Shown here piece after piece: positions 7,484 to 15,903 of a stretch of 64,000 bases of DNA. The stretch covers positions 124,001 to 188,000 of the forward strand of contig JAFLBS010000002.1 of NCBI GenBank assembly GCA_017303755.1. The letters run 5' to 3'. The translations under genes and the position numbers were made by a program. The DNA is from Flavobacteriales bacterium. GTDB taxonomy: Bacteria; Bacteroidota; Bacteroidia; Flavobacteriales; Flavobacteriaceae. Below the pieces are notes generated by a model. It made no database searches and was not told the DNA's origin. It worked only from the letters and a program-made list of their open reading frames with translations. Each line of letters starts with the position of its first letter. Position 1 is the first letter of the stretch.

Positions 7484-7515
7484 CAAAGATACATGTGGAA
7501 ATTCCAAAAAACAAA
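7484..7515 (-). promoter_or_regulatory. ssrA promoter
   Basis: Minus-strand -7 box TATCTTTG (plus CAAAGATA, 7484-7491) and -33 box TTTG (plus CAAA, 7512-7515), spacer 20. It fits the Bacteroidota consensus and implies a leader of about 65-70 nt before the mature tmRNA. Confidence 0.75.
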
Positions 7516-7779
7516 CCCCAAACCTCAAATAAAATCAAAAATTCAATATTGAAATTCTAAACCTTAAATGACCTTATATATCTTATATGGTTCAAAAACC
7601 AAAAAACAAATTCCAAATGCTAAAAGAATGCAGAATGCAGAATGCAGTAGCAGAACGCAGAAGTCTTTGACAATGAACCATAAACTAAAAACAAAATGAG
7701 ATGCTTCCTACGTCAGCATGACAAAAGTACTTTAGAAACACTTTTTTTCTGCGATTCCAATTGCGACTGAGACTGAAAA
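7516..7779. other. low-complexity intergenic region
   Basis: A/C-rich and T-poor runs, including repeats of 'ccaaaaaacaaa' type (7501-7615) and three GAATGCA units near 7626-7648. No gene or RNA seen. This type of decayed simple sequence recurs in other gaps of the window. Confidence 0.5.
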
Positions 7780-9126
7780 CTACTTCCCTTTCCGTTTCGC
7801 CGCTCGTTTTTTCTCAACACCGCGATTCGTTGGCTTCGTCTTTCTTGGCTTTACTTTTCCTGGTCCACCTAAATTGACTTGTTTATTTTTGGCCGATTTC
7901 TCGTGAAAAGCCGCTCCGCCTTCCAACTTCGGTTTTTTGAGTAAAAATTTAATCTTCTTTTTGTCTTTTTCAAATTCCAATAGGCGAGTAGCTACTTCAA
8001 TTCCTTCTGGGAAATCCTTGAATAGAATCTCTTTCTCCATCAAAATCTCAGCCTGAATCTGTACTTCTTCTTCGCCTGGACTGATAAAACTAATCGCGAT
8101 ACCCGATTTATCCGCACGACCTGTACGTCCAATTCTGTGGATGTATTGTTCTTCTACTTCAGGAAATTCTACGTTAATGACGTGCGTTACATCCGAAATA
8201 TCCAATCCACGTGCCATTACATCGGTTGTGATGATTCCTTTGATTTCGCCTCGCTGAAACGATGCCATAGTGTTCAAACGGTAATTCTGCGATTTGTTCG
8301 AGTGAATGATTCCGAATTGCTCCGGAAAATCTTCTTCGATGCTATTAGCAACCAAATCAGCCGTTTTTTTATTATTCACAAAAATCAACACGCGACTCAT
8401 GCTTTCGTCTTGTTGCAACAATCCTTTTAGTAAATTGATTTTGGTCAGAAAGTTCGGAGTGCGGTACGCCAATTGCTCTATTTTTTCCAACGGTGTTCCC
8501 GATGGCGCTAACGTGATCTCTTCGGGTAATTCGAAGTAATCGTCCAACATTTCATCTACATCGTCGGTCATCGTGGCCGAAAAAAGAATGTTCTGACGTT
8601 TGTTTTTCAACATCGCCAATATTGAAGTGACTTGAAATCGGAAACCTAAATTCAGTATTTCATCAAATTCGTCAATCACTAATTTTTGCGTAGAATCAAA
8701 TCGAATGACATTATCCAAAGCCAAATCCATAGTTCTACCCGGAGTTCCAACTAAAATATCAACACCTTGTCGAACGGCTGTTTTTTGAGTGTTGATGTTC
8801 ACGCCACCATAAACCCCAAGTGTGCGAACCGACATGTATTTGGTCACACTTTCCACCACATCAACGGTTTGTACGACCAATTCGCGTGTAGGAACGATGA
8901 TTACAATTCGAGGTGAATCAGTAGCAATAAATTTCCATTGTTTTAATAATGGCAGTAAATACGCCAAGGTTTTCCCTGTACCAGTTTGGGCAATTCCCAT
9001 TACATCGCGTCCCGACATAATTGGTGAGAACGACTTTTCCTGAATGGGCGTTGGTGTGGTTAATCCTAATTCGTCAATCGCTTTTTGTAACGATTTGGGC
9101 AAATTGAACTGTTCGAAAGTACTCAT
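7780..9126 (-). CDS. DEAD-box ATP-dependent RNA helicase (RhlE/DeaD-like)
   Basis: 448 residues from ATG 9126, chosen because MSTFEQFNLPKSL is the usual start of the family; the upstream in-frame extension is a non-coding palindrome. Q motif PTPIQ (about 25-29), motif I AQTGTGKT (46-53), motif Ib PGRT, motif II DEFD (a DEAD variant), motif III SAT, and motif VI HRIGRTGR. A basic C-terminal tail (KPRKTKPTNRGVEKKRAAKR) probably binds RNA. The protein should unwind short duplexes during ribosome assembly or mRNA decay. The gene is monocistronic and diverges from the EF-G-like gene. Confidence 0.93.
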   Translation of the reverse strand: MSTFEQFNLPKSLQKAIDELGLTTPTPIQEKSFSPIMSGRDVMGIAQTGTGKTLAYLLPLLKQWKFIATDSPRIVIIVPTRELVVQTVDVVESVTKYMSVRTLGVYGGVNINTQKTAVRQGVDILVGTPGRTMDLALDNVIRFDSTQKLVIDEFDEILNLGFRFQVTSILAMLKNKRQNILFSATMTDDVDEMLDDYFELPEEITLAPSGTPLEKIEQLAYRTPNFLTKINLLKGLLQQDESMSRVLIFVNNKKTADLVANSIEEDFPEQFGIIHSNKSQNYRLNTMASFQRGEIKGIITTDVMARGLDISDVTHVINVEFPEVEEQYIHRIGRTGRADKSGIAISFISPGEEEVQIQAEILMEKEILFKDFPEGIEVATRLLEFEKDKKKIKFLLKKPKLEGGAAFHEKSAKNKQVNLGGPGKVKPRKTKPTNRGVEKKRAAKRKGK

Positions 9127-9163
9127 TGTAGTGCTAATTTGCCGCAAAGGTAAGCATTTCATT

Positions 9164-9190
9164 CCTAACAGGTTTCTAAAACCTGTTAGG
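9164..9190. repeat. palindromic intergenic repeat
   Basis: CCTAACAGGTTT (9164-9175), loop CTA, AAACCTGTTAGG (9179-9190): a perfect 12 bp stem in the gap between divergent genes. Palindromes of this sequence type are familiar to me from Flavobacterium genomes; copy number was not checked. Confidence 0.8.
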
Positions 9191-9303
9191 TTTAACCAAA
9201 ACACACCTATTACTTCATTTTTTGCCCCAAAATATGACTTATATCATTTCTCAACACGCTGATTCTTACGAAATTTGATACACTAATACTAAACCAAGTT
9301 ATT

Positions 9304-11433
9304 ATGGCAAATTTTGATAGTAAACACATTAAAAATGTGGTTTTAGTTGGACACACGGGTAGTGGTAAAACCACACTTATCGAGTCAATGCTTTTTGAAG
9401 CAGGATTACTTTCTCGTAGAGGTTCGGTTACCGATAAAAATACAGTAGCTGATTATACAGATATCGAGCACGAAAAAGGAAAAACGTTTTTCTCTAAATT
9501 GGTAAATACCAAATGGAAAGACTATAAAATCAACGTTTTGGATACTCCAGGTTATGATGATTTTGTAGGCGAAATAATTGGTGCAATGCGTGTGGCCGAT
9601 TGCGGAATTATGGTACTTAATTCGGCTATGGGCGTTGAGGTCGGAACTGATATTATTTGGGAATACACTGATCAATATAAGTTTCCAATGTTATTAGCAG
9701 TCAATCATTTAGATAATGAAAAGTCCGACTTTGATCGAACAGTTGCTGAAGCCAAATCGCATTTTGGAAACAATGTGGTCATTGTGCAATATCCTGTGAA
9801 TCAAGGTGAACAGTTTGATGACATTATTGATGTGTTGAATATGGTGTTGTACCACTATCCAAAAGAAGGTGGAAAACCTCAAAAACTTCCAATTCCGGAC
9901 AGCGAAAAAGAAAAAGCCAATCGGTTACACCAAGAATTAATCGAAACCATTGCAGGAAACGATGAAACGTTGATGGAACTTTACTTTGATAAAGGTGAAC
10001 TCGACGAAGACGAGATGAAGTTAGGATTGCATCATTCGCTAATCAAACATGAAATATTCCCTGTTTTCTGCGTTTCTGCGAAAAATAATATGGGTTGTGG
10101 TCGCATCATGAGTTTTATTGATAATGTGTGTCCGTTTGCCTTTGAAATGCCCAAACAAAAAACCGTTGATGGTAAAGAAATTGAATGTAGTGAAAAAGAG
10201 GCAACCGCAGTTTTTGTTTATAAAACCTTATCCGAACCACACATAGGCGATTTAAGTTTCTTTAAAGTGCTTTCGGGTGTGATTAAAGTAGGCGATGAGT
10301 TGACCAATGAAACTACGGGTCAAGTAGAGAAAATCAACCAATTGTATGAAGTAGAAGGCAATAAACGAACTCCTGTCAACGAATTAGTAGCTGGTGATAT
10401 TGGAGCGACATTAAAATTAAAAAACACACATACTAATAATACTTTGCACGAAAAAGGCAAACACATTGAAGTTGTTCCGATTGAATTTCCAACGCCAACA
10501 CTCACTGTTGCTGTAGAAGGAACTAAAAAAGGAGAAGAAGAAAAATTATCAATTGCGTTACATCAATTAGTAGAAGAAGATCCAACGATAAAAGTAGAGG
10601 TTTCTCCCGAGTTGAAACAAACGTTGATTCATTGTCACGGCGATTTACATCTAACGGTCATCAAATGGAAATTAGAAAATGCGTATAAATTGTCAGTTGA
10701 TTTTAAAACACCAAAAATTGCCTACCGCGAAACCATTCGCAAAAGCGCAGAAACCATTTACCGTCACAAAAAACAATCAGGTGGCGCTGGACAATTTGCT
10801 GAAGTAGCCATGAAAATTGAGCCTTGGTACGACGGAATGGAAGAACCAACAGGTTACAACATACGCGGAAAAGAAGAAATTGATTTGCCTTGGGGAGGAA
10901 AATTACTGTACTACAACTGCATCGTTGGTGGCGCAATTGACACTCGTTTCCATCCTTCCATTTTAAAAGGAATAATGGAAAAAATGCATGAAGGTCCGCT
11001 TACTGGTTCGTTCGTGAGAGATGTAAGAGTTATTTTATTCGACGGAAAAATGCACTCGGTTGACAGTAACGATTTAGCGTTCAAAACCGCGGGTATGATG
11101 GCATTCAAAGAAAACTTCCACAATGCTGATCCGCAATTACTAGAACCTTTCTACCATATTGAAATTCATGCACCAGAAGAATTAACAGGAGCGATTATGA
11201 GTTCAATCCAAACGCACAGAGCTGTGGTGGAAGGAATGGATGCAGAAGGTCAATTTTCAATCATAAAAGCACATATTCCGTATGCAGAAATGCATCAATT
11301 TGGAAGCGATTTACGTTCGTTAACGCAAGGAAGAGCACGATTTAAAATGCAATTCGACCATTACGAACCCGTACCGTTTGATCTACAAAAAATAGTTATT
11401 TCAGAATGTAAGCAACAAGAAGAATTGGTTTAG
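9304..11433 (+). CDS. EF-G-like translational GTPase (second, divergent type)
   Basis: 709 residues with the full EF-G domain order (G domain, II, III, IV, V). G1 is GHTGSGKT (16-23), where canonical EF-G has GHIDAGKT. Switch I is EHEKGKT, not 'E..RGIT'. G3 is DTPG (80-83). G4 is NHLD (134-137), not NKxD. Domain IV is present (HKKQSGGAGQFAEV), and domain V ends near QGRARFKMQF. These differences mark the EF-G2 class, which in other bacteria is not the main translocase. The main fusA is presumably elsewhere, so the role could be ribosome recycling or a stress form. A terminator follows. Confidence 0.88.
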   Translation: MANFDSKHIKNVVLVGHTGSGKTTLIESMLFEAGLLSRRGSVTDKNTVADYTDIEHEKGKTFFSKLVNTKWKDYKINVLDTPGYDDFVGEIIGAMRVADCGIMVLNSAMGVEVGTDIIWEYTDQYKFPMLLAVNHLDNEKSDFDRTVAEAKSHFGNNVVIVQYPVNQGEQFDDIIDVLNMVLYHYPKEGGKPQKLPIPDSEKEKANRLHQELIETIAGNDETLMELYFDKGELDEDEMKLGLHHSLIKHEIFPVFCVSAKNNMGCGRIMSFIDNVCPFAFEMPKQKTVDGKEIECSEKEATAVFVYKTLSEPHIGDLSFFKVLSGVIKVGDELTNETTGQVEKINQLYEVEGNKRTPVNELVAGDIGATLKLKNTHTNNTLHEKGKHIEVVPIEFPTPTLTVAVEGTKKGEEEKLSIALHQLVEEDPTIKVEVSPELKQTLIHCHGDLHLTVIKWKLENAYKLSVDFKTPKIAYRETIRKSAETIYRHKKQSGGAGQFAEVAMKIEPWYDGMEEPTGYNIRGKEEIDLPWGGKLLYYNCIVGGAIDTRFHPSILKGIMEKMHEGPLTGSFVRDVRVILFDGKMHSVDSNDLAFKTAGMMAFKENFHNADPQLLEPFYHIEIHAPEELTGAIMSSIQTHRAVVEGMDAEGQFSIIKAHIPYAEMHQFGSDLRSLTQGRARFKMQFDHYEPVPFDLQKIVISECKQQEELV

Positions 11434-11450
11434 TTTTAGAGTAGATTAAT

Positions 11451-11487
11451 GAAAAACCCTGCAATCGTAATGACTACAGGGTTTTTC
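11451..11487. terminator. bidirectional terminator between convergent genes
   Basis: GAAAAACCCTG (11451-11461) pairs with CAGGGTTTTTC (11477-11487), loop 15. Both sides carry A/T runs, fitting termination of both the EF-G-like gene and the leftward SRPBCC gene. Confidence 0.85.
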
Positions 11488-11510
11488 TATTTATTTAAAC
11501 GAGTTCACTA

Positions 11511-11903
11511 TTATAGTTTCCCCATATTGGCCGCTAAAGTTTCTAAAAACTTACTAATCGGACCTTTAATCATCATCGCCATCATTGGGTTGAATTCGCC
11601 TTCAAAATCCAATTTTACATCACAAGTGTTTTCTGAAACAGCATCAATATTAGCAATTAATGAAAACGGAAGTTTATCGCTGGCAGCCGAAAGCACTACT
11701 TTTGAATGAGGAGTTTTGTCTTTCATTCTCAATTTGATTTCGGGCATTCCTTTCAAACCAAAATTAAAGATATCATCACCTAATACTTCAAATTTTGCAA
11801 TGTTTTCAGGCATTAGCTTTTCGAAATTCTTTACGTCTGATAAAGCGTTAAAAATATATTCAGCCGATTTTTCTACGGTAACTTTTGGACTTTCTAAATT
11901 CAT
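11511..11903 (-). CDS. SRPBCC-family protein
   Basis: 130 residues. It starts VTVEKSAEYIFNALSDVKNFEKLMP, the usual first strand and helix of a START/SRPBCC ligand-binding fold, and has 'DFEGEFNPMMAMMIKGPISKFLE' near the end, the closing long helix (about 105-128). The fold binds hydrophobic ligands; the ligand here is unknown. It starts only 3 bases after the pyrE stop and is co-transcribed with pyrE on the minus strand, an association I recall in flavobacteria. No signal peptide, so cytoplasmic. Confidence 0.75.
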   Translation of the reverse strand: MNLESPKVTVEKSAEYIFNALSDVKNFEKLMPENIAKFEVLGDDIFNFGLKGMPEIKLRMKDKTPHSKVVLSAASDKLPFSLIANIDAVSENTCDVKLDFEGEFNPMMAMMIKGPISKFLETLAANMGKL

Positions 11904-11906
11904 TGT

Positions 11907-12560
11907 TTAATTTTCAATATTGATATTCCACTCCGATGGATTTTTTCTCCATTCTTTTAGTGTTTCTTGTTCTTCTTCAGTAATGTATTTCTTAGCAACA
12001 GCTAAATTCAATAAATTATCATAGTTACTCAACGTATTCAACTCAACATTAGCTTTTTTGAAGTTTTCTTCTGCCACATCAAATCCGTACGAGAAAATCG
12101 CAACCATTCCTTTTACATTCGCACCTGCTTCTTTCAAAGCTTCAACGGCCAATAAACTGCTATTCCCAGTGCTAATTAAATCTTCTACTACTACTACATT
12201 TTGTCCTTTCTGTAGGAAACCTTCCACTTGATTTTGTCTTCCATGCTTTTTTGGCTCTGGTCTGACGTACACAAAAGGAAGTCCTAGCTCTTCTGCAACA
12301 AGTATGCCAATGCCAATTGCACCAGTAGCAACACCAGCAATCACATCGGGTTTACCGTATTTGTCTTCAATTTGCTTCGAAAATTCATCGCGAATGAAAT
12401 TTCTAATCGCTGGAAATGAAAGCGTTAAACGGTTGTCACAGTAAATAGGAGAATTCCAACCAGAAGCCCATAAAAAAGGTTTTGATGGATTCAATTTAAT
12501 TGCATTTATTTGTAAAAGCAATTCGGCTGTTTTTTCGGCTGTATCTTTATTAAAAATCAT
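11907..12560 (-). CDS. pyrE: orotate phosphoribosyltransferase
   Basis: 217 residues, the usual length. It converts orotate and PRPP to orotidine 5'-phosphate in pyrimidine synthesis. The PRPP loop is VVVVEDLISTGNSS (about 122-135), with two Asp/Glu residues replaced only conservatively. PYCDNRL-like residues near 40 (PIYCDNRL) and the RPEPKKHGR loop (about 100-108) bind orotate and pyrophosphate. A minus-strand -7 box TACATTTG (12565-12572) lies 5 bases before the ATG, so the transcript is nearly leaderless. It is followed by the SRPBCC gene. Confidence 0.95.
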   Translation of the reverse strand: MIFNKDTAEKTAELLLQINAIKLNPSKPFLWASGWNSPIYCDNRLTLSFPAIRNFIRDEFSKQIEDKYGKPDVIAGVATGAIGIGILVAEELGLPFVYVRPEPKKHGRQNQVEGFLQKGQNVVVVEDLISTGNSSLLAVEALKEAGANVKGMVAIFSYGFDVAEENFKKANVELNTLSNYDNLLNLAVAKKYITEEEQETLKEWRKNPSEWNINIEN

Positions 12561-12564
12561 ACTG

Positions 12565-12572
12565 CAAATGTA
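12565..12572 (-). promoter_or_regulatory. pyrE -7 promoter element
   Basis: Minus-strand TACATTTG matches TAnnTTTG. It overlaps the ATG (12568) of the divergent NUDIX gene. No clear TTTG at -33 was found, so confidence is moderate. Confidence 0.5.
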
Positions 12573-13152
12573 TAAAGTTTTTGTGAACGATAAACCACTT
12601 TTTTTGACAAATGAAATCGCAAAAGAAACCGATTTTCAATTGTTTTTGCTTGAAAGTGTTGATATTGAACAGCTTATTATAAAGATGTTCAATAATAAGA
12701 TTAAGAAAGCGTATTTGTACTATCCCGATGAGAAAGAGATACTAAAGAAAGTAAAAGAGAAAATTCCGGTGTGCAAAGCCGGTGGTGGATTGGTCTACAA
12801 CACAAAAGGTGAGGTTTTATTCATTTACAGAAACGGAAAATGGGATTTACCCAAAGGCGGAAAAGAGAAAGGCGAAGAAATTGATTTTACAGCCATGCGC
12901 GAAGTAGAAGAAGAAACTGGCGTTGGGAAACTCAAAATCAAAGACAAACTGCAAAAAACCTATCACGTTTTTAAACGCAACGGCAAATACAAACTAAAAA
13001 TCACGCATTGGTATTCAATGACCACCACTTTTGATGGCGTTTTGACTCCACAAGCCAACGAAGGCATCGAAAAAGTAGCATGGCTCAACCCAGAGCAAGT
13101 TCAAGAAGCGTTAAAAAATTCGTATGAGAATATAAAGTTGCTTTTTGAGTAG
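12568..13152 (+). CDS. NUDIX hydrolase
   Basis: 194 residues. Residues 1-65 are an N-terminal extension. The NUDIX domain starts at KAGGGLVYN (about 71) with LPKGGKEKGE leading the NUDIX box; catalytic residues are in REVEEETG (about 112-119), giving G-x5-E-x7-RE-x2-EE-x-G. Such enzymes cleave nucleoside diphosphates linked to another group; the substrate cannot be told from sequence. 'GKWDLPKGG' resembles ADP-ribose and diadenosine-polyphosphate hydrolases. The start is 7 bases from the pyrE start on the other strand, so the genes share a control region. Confidence 0.88.
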   Translation: MYKVFVNDKPLFLTNEIAKETDFQLFLLESVDIEQLIIKMFNNKIKKAYLYYPDEKEILKKVKEKIPVCKAGGGLVYNTKGEVLFIYRNGKWDLPKGGKEKGEEIDFTAMREVEEETGVGKLKIKDKLQKTYHVFKRNGKYKLKITHWYSMTTTFDGVLTPQANEGIEKVAWLNPEQVQEALKNSYENIKLLFE

Positions 13153-13182
13153 TGAAGTTTCAAGTAATTTTTATTGCTGTAG

Positions 13183-13202
13183 GGACAAGTCGCGACTTGT
13201 CC
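13183..13202. repeat. 20 bp perfect palindrome
   Basis: GGACAAGTCGCGACTTGTCC, self-complementary through all 20 bases, just after the NUDIX stop. It looks like a REP-type palindrome; it may also help end transcription. Confidence 0.85.
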
Positions 13203-13261
13203 GTACTCTAGTTTTTAAAATTTTTGGAAGCAGGCGAGTAGCGTTTTTAACGACCTTTTGT

Positions 13262-13351
13262 CCTGCTGTCCGCTGTATCTCCGATTGGCAAAAAACTACA
13301 GGCAAAGCCTTTGTTTTTGTCCATCGGAGGATGCCGCTTCCATCAGGGCTA
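13262..13351. repeat. dispersed intergenic element, copy A
   Basis: Read on the minus strand it begins TAGCCCTGATGGAAGCGG and ends ACAGCGGACAGCAGG. Between them TCCGATGG-CAAAAAC faces GTTTTTTGCCAATCGGA as an imperfect inverted repeat. Copies with the same ends and different interiors lie at 27445, 45773, 50492 and 58071. No protein is encoded. Function unknown. Confidence 0.65.
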
Positions 13352-13421
13352 AACTAGAAGTGTAGTTTTTCAAAAGAGATTTATAATTATCTTTTTTCCA
13401 GTCATATTCTGTCATTTTTAC

Positions 13422-13485
13422 GTCTTTCCCGCGTAGGCGGGAATCCATTTTTAGAATTTTGGATTCCCGCCTACGCGGGAAAGAC
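13422..13485. repeat. long perfect inverted repeat (26 bp arms)
   Basis: The arms 13422-13447 and 13460-13485 are exact reverse complements, with core TTTCCCGCGTAGGCGGGAA, separated by 12 A/T-rich bases. The GC-rich arms contrast with the surrounding AT-rich DNA. It is non-coding and sits between convergent genes, where it could act as a strong bidirectional terminator. It looks like a member of a mobile palindrome family. Confidence 0.9.
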
Positions 13486-13535
13486 AACTGCAAAATAGAA
13501 CTTCTTTATTTTGTAAGATGAATTCGAATTGACGA

Positions 13536-15263
13536 CTAATCCATAACCCTGTAAACCGGATACCTCAAATGTGCTTTTTCGTAATACGGTGAATTTTTAT
13601 ACACCCAATCCAATTGAGCTTCTGGGTTTTCGGCAAATTTCTTATCGATTTTTTTCTTTTCTTCTAAAGTAGCTCTGAGTTGCGGATTTTCGTTCAAATA
13701 CTCATTCGCCAAATCTTCAAAAACATAACTCGAATAACCTTCTTTTTGTTGCAAAATAGCATCAAAATAGTTCCAATTAAAGTAACTGTCAATGGCTTCT
13801 GGCTCGAGTGTTTCCAACAAAAATTTCACTCCTTTTTGATTCGTAGAAATCAGATAATCACCTTTTTTGAACGTTACTTTTTGCAAAGTGGTATTTACTT
13901 TGGTGTTGTAATGCGGATAATGTCCTTCGTAAGCATTTTTATACGTTTGATAATCGGCAATCGCATAGCTTTCTACCTCAATTAAAGTATCATTTTTCAA
14001 TTGAGTGAATTCTATTTTGTTGGCTTTTAATTGATCTATAATTGTCCATTGACCTTTTGGAATCACATAATACTTCGGAATCGTAATTTCTCTTTCCGAT
14101 TTATAATCACCTAAAAACGGAATGTATTTGGTAAACGGAATTTTTCGGTCGTAATACAAACGTTCTCCCGAAGTCACATCGCTTTTCTTATAACCGCCTT
14201 TAAAACCCATAAACGGAATGGGATTGACTTTAGTCGAATCAATTTTCCATTGCAACGTATATTTTTTTCCCGCTTGAAATTGGGTTTGATTGGCCAATTG
14301 TTTTTGTTTAATGAGTTCGGCTTTTTTACTGGTAATTTCCATCGCCGAAACCATAAAATCATACGTCACTTTTACACGAGATTTGTAGTCTTTGAGCATG
14401 TGTGTTTCCACTACATAACCCAAGCAATTGAAGAGTGAAGTGTAACCTGTAGCATACCGTGGACTTTCAAAAAACTGCTGAAAACCATCATCGGGTGTTC
14501 CGCGCCAAACATTGACGTACGGCGTCGTTTCGGTTTTTTTCTTTTTTAAATCAGATACTAATACAACGTTAAAATCATCTTTTAAAAAGGTTCCCAATTC
14601 GTTTCCTAATTTCTTAGGTTCGGTCATGATGTAGGTTAGCGTATATTGATAGTCAGCACCATTACTTACGTGATTGTCGATGAATAAAACGGGCTGCACC
14701 AAGTGAAAGATTTCGGCAAAACTTTTAGTATTTCGAGTGTCCGATTTGATGAAATCTCGGTTCAAATCAAAGTTACGCGCATTGCCACGAAAACCGTATT
14801 CTTCTGGACCATTTTGGTTGGCTCTTGAAGTCGAATTCCGATTCAAAGCACCACCAATATTGTACACCGGAATCGTAACCAAAACCACATTCTTCGGAAT
14901 TTTAATTTTTCCCAAAGCCAAATCGCGGTACAATAGCATCGTAGCGTCAATTCCATCAGGTTCACCAGCGTGAATGCCGTTATTAATAAGAATAATTGAT
15001 TTGGTTTTGCGTATTTCTTCAAAGTTAAAATTACCATCCGCATTGAATGTTACAATGTGCAAAGGTTCACCACTATCGGTCAAACCCATTTCTTGCATTT
15101 TGATGGTTTCAAAAGAAGTATCTAAAGTGTTAAAATAAGTAATGGTTTCTTGATAAGTCGCCGACTGATTGCCGTTTCCTTTTTCAAAAAAAGTGAGAAA
15201 AGAGTCTTTCTTTTGGGCTAAAAGGGTAGAAGTAAAACACAATAGAAAGATGATTTTTTTCAT
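13536..15263 (-). CDS. secreted M14-family zinc carboxypeptidase
   Basis: 575 residues with a signal peptide (MKKIIFLLCFTSTLLAQ). The catalytic domain spans about 35-310: zinc ligands H98 and E101 in HAGEPDG, third ligand H198 in DNHVSNG, a substrate-binding stretch DLNRDF (166-171), and a catalytic Glu at about E286 in YVVETHML. The C-terminal 260 residues have no domain I know. It should cut C-terminal residues or peptide amide bonds outside the cytoplasm, probably in the periplasm; no T9SS domain is visible. It is followed by repeat DNA and has no operon partner except possibly coaD upstream. Confidence 0.85.
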   Translation of the reverse strand: MKKIIFLLCFTSTLLAQKKDSFLTFFEKGNGNQSATYQETITYFNTLDTSFETIKMQEMGLTDSGEPLHIVTFNADGNFNFEEIRKTKSIILINNGIHAGEPDGIDATMLLYRDLALGKIKIPKNVVLVTIPVYNIGGALNRNSTSRANQNGPEEYGFRGNARNFDLNRDFIKSDTRNTKSFAEIFHLVQPVLFIDNHVSNGADYQYTLTYIMTEPKKLGNELGTFLKDDFNVVLVSDLKKKKTETTPYVNVWRGTPDDGFQQFFESPRYATGYTSLFNCLGYVVETHMLKDYKSRVKVTYDFMVSAMEITSKKAELIKQKQLANQTQFQAGKKYTLQWKIDSTKVNPIPFMGFKGGYKKSDVTSGERLYYDRKIPFTKYIPFLGDYKSEREITIPKYYVIPKGQWTIIDQLKANKIEFTQLKNDTLIEVESYAIADYQTYKNAYEGHYPHYNTKVNTTLQKVTFKKGDYLISTNQKGVKFLLETLEPEAIDSYFNWNYFDAILQQKEGYSSYVFEDLANEYLNENPQLRATLEEKKKIDKKFAENPEAQLDWVYKNSPYYEKAHLRYPVYRVMD

Positions 15264-15363
15264 GAATAAATCGGAATTAATGAGGTTTGTTTGAATACGA
15301 ATTTCATTAAATCCTCAAAGTTAATTCGTGAAAATTCGTGAAATTCGTGTCTAAATAAAAGTG

Positions 15364-15819
15364 TTATTTTGTTCGTACCGAATCGGGAACCAAAACCGTG
15401 TAATCGCCACCATTTCGAATCACATCTCTTACGATACTTGAAGAAATATACGATGTTTTGGATGCTGTTAAGAGAAACACCGTTTCGATTTTTGATAATC
15501 TACGATTGGTGTGAGCAATGGCTTTTTCAAATTCAAAGTCGGCCGGATTACGCAAGCCACGTAAAATGAATTCTGCTTTTTCTTTTTTGCACAAATCGAT
15601 GGTCAAACCTTCATAGGTAATCACTCTTACTTTCGGTTCATCGGCAAATGCTTCTTCGATAAAACGCTTTCTGTCTTCGAGTGAAAACATGTATTTCTTT
15701 TCAGCATTCACACCAATTGCAACAATCACTTCGTCAAAAAGTGAAATACCACGTTTGATAATGTCGTAATGCCCGTTGGTAATTGGGTCAAATGAACCTG
15801 GAAATATTGCTTTTTTCAT
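15364..15819 (-). CDS. coaD: phosphopantetheine adenylyltransferase
   Basis: 151 residues, close to the family length. It adds AMP to 4'-phosphopantetheine, the fourth step of coenzyme A synthesis. FPGSFDPITNGH (6-17) holds the nucleotidyltransferase T/HxGH motif; RGLRNPADFEFE (about 90-101) and the ISSSIVR motif (about 127-133) complete the active site. It is cytoplasmic. It lies in a leftward run with ddl, an order I recall as common in flavobacteria. Confidence 0.96.
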   Translation of the reverse strand: MKKAIFPGSFDPITNGHYDIIKRGISLFDEVIVAIGVNAEKKYMFSLEDRKRFIEEAFADEPKVRVITYEGLTIDLCKKEKAEFILRGLRNPADFEFEKAIAHTNRRLSKIETVFLLTASKTSYISSSIVRDVIRNGGDYTVLVPDSVRTK

Positions 15820-15903
15820 TCTGCTAAGTTTGTGGTTTAGAGTTTATGGTTTATTGTTGAGTTTAGAACTATGAACAACAAACTATGAACTATAATCAGT
15901 TTA
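15820..15903. other. low-complexity gap between ddl and coaD
   Basis: Repeated 'gtttatggttta' and 'aactatgaac' phrases in facing orientations. No gene. It resembles the paired simple-sequence arms seen in other gaps. Confidence 0.5.

Noticed and set aside
7626..7650. Functional GAATGCA repeat
   Set aside because: Only three units in decayed low-complexity DNA; no sign of a role.
9127..9204. N-terminal extension of the DEAD-box helicase
   Set aside because: It is encoded by the palindrome at 9164-9190; the conserved start is ATG 9126.
13145..13357. Open frame of 70 codons after the NUDIX gene
   Set aside because: It runs through palindromes and element A, with mixed composition and no likely start.
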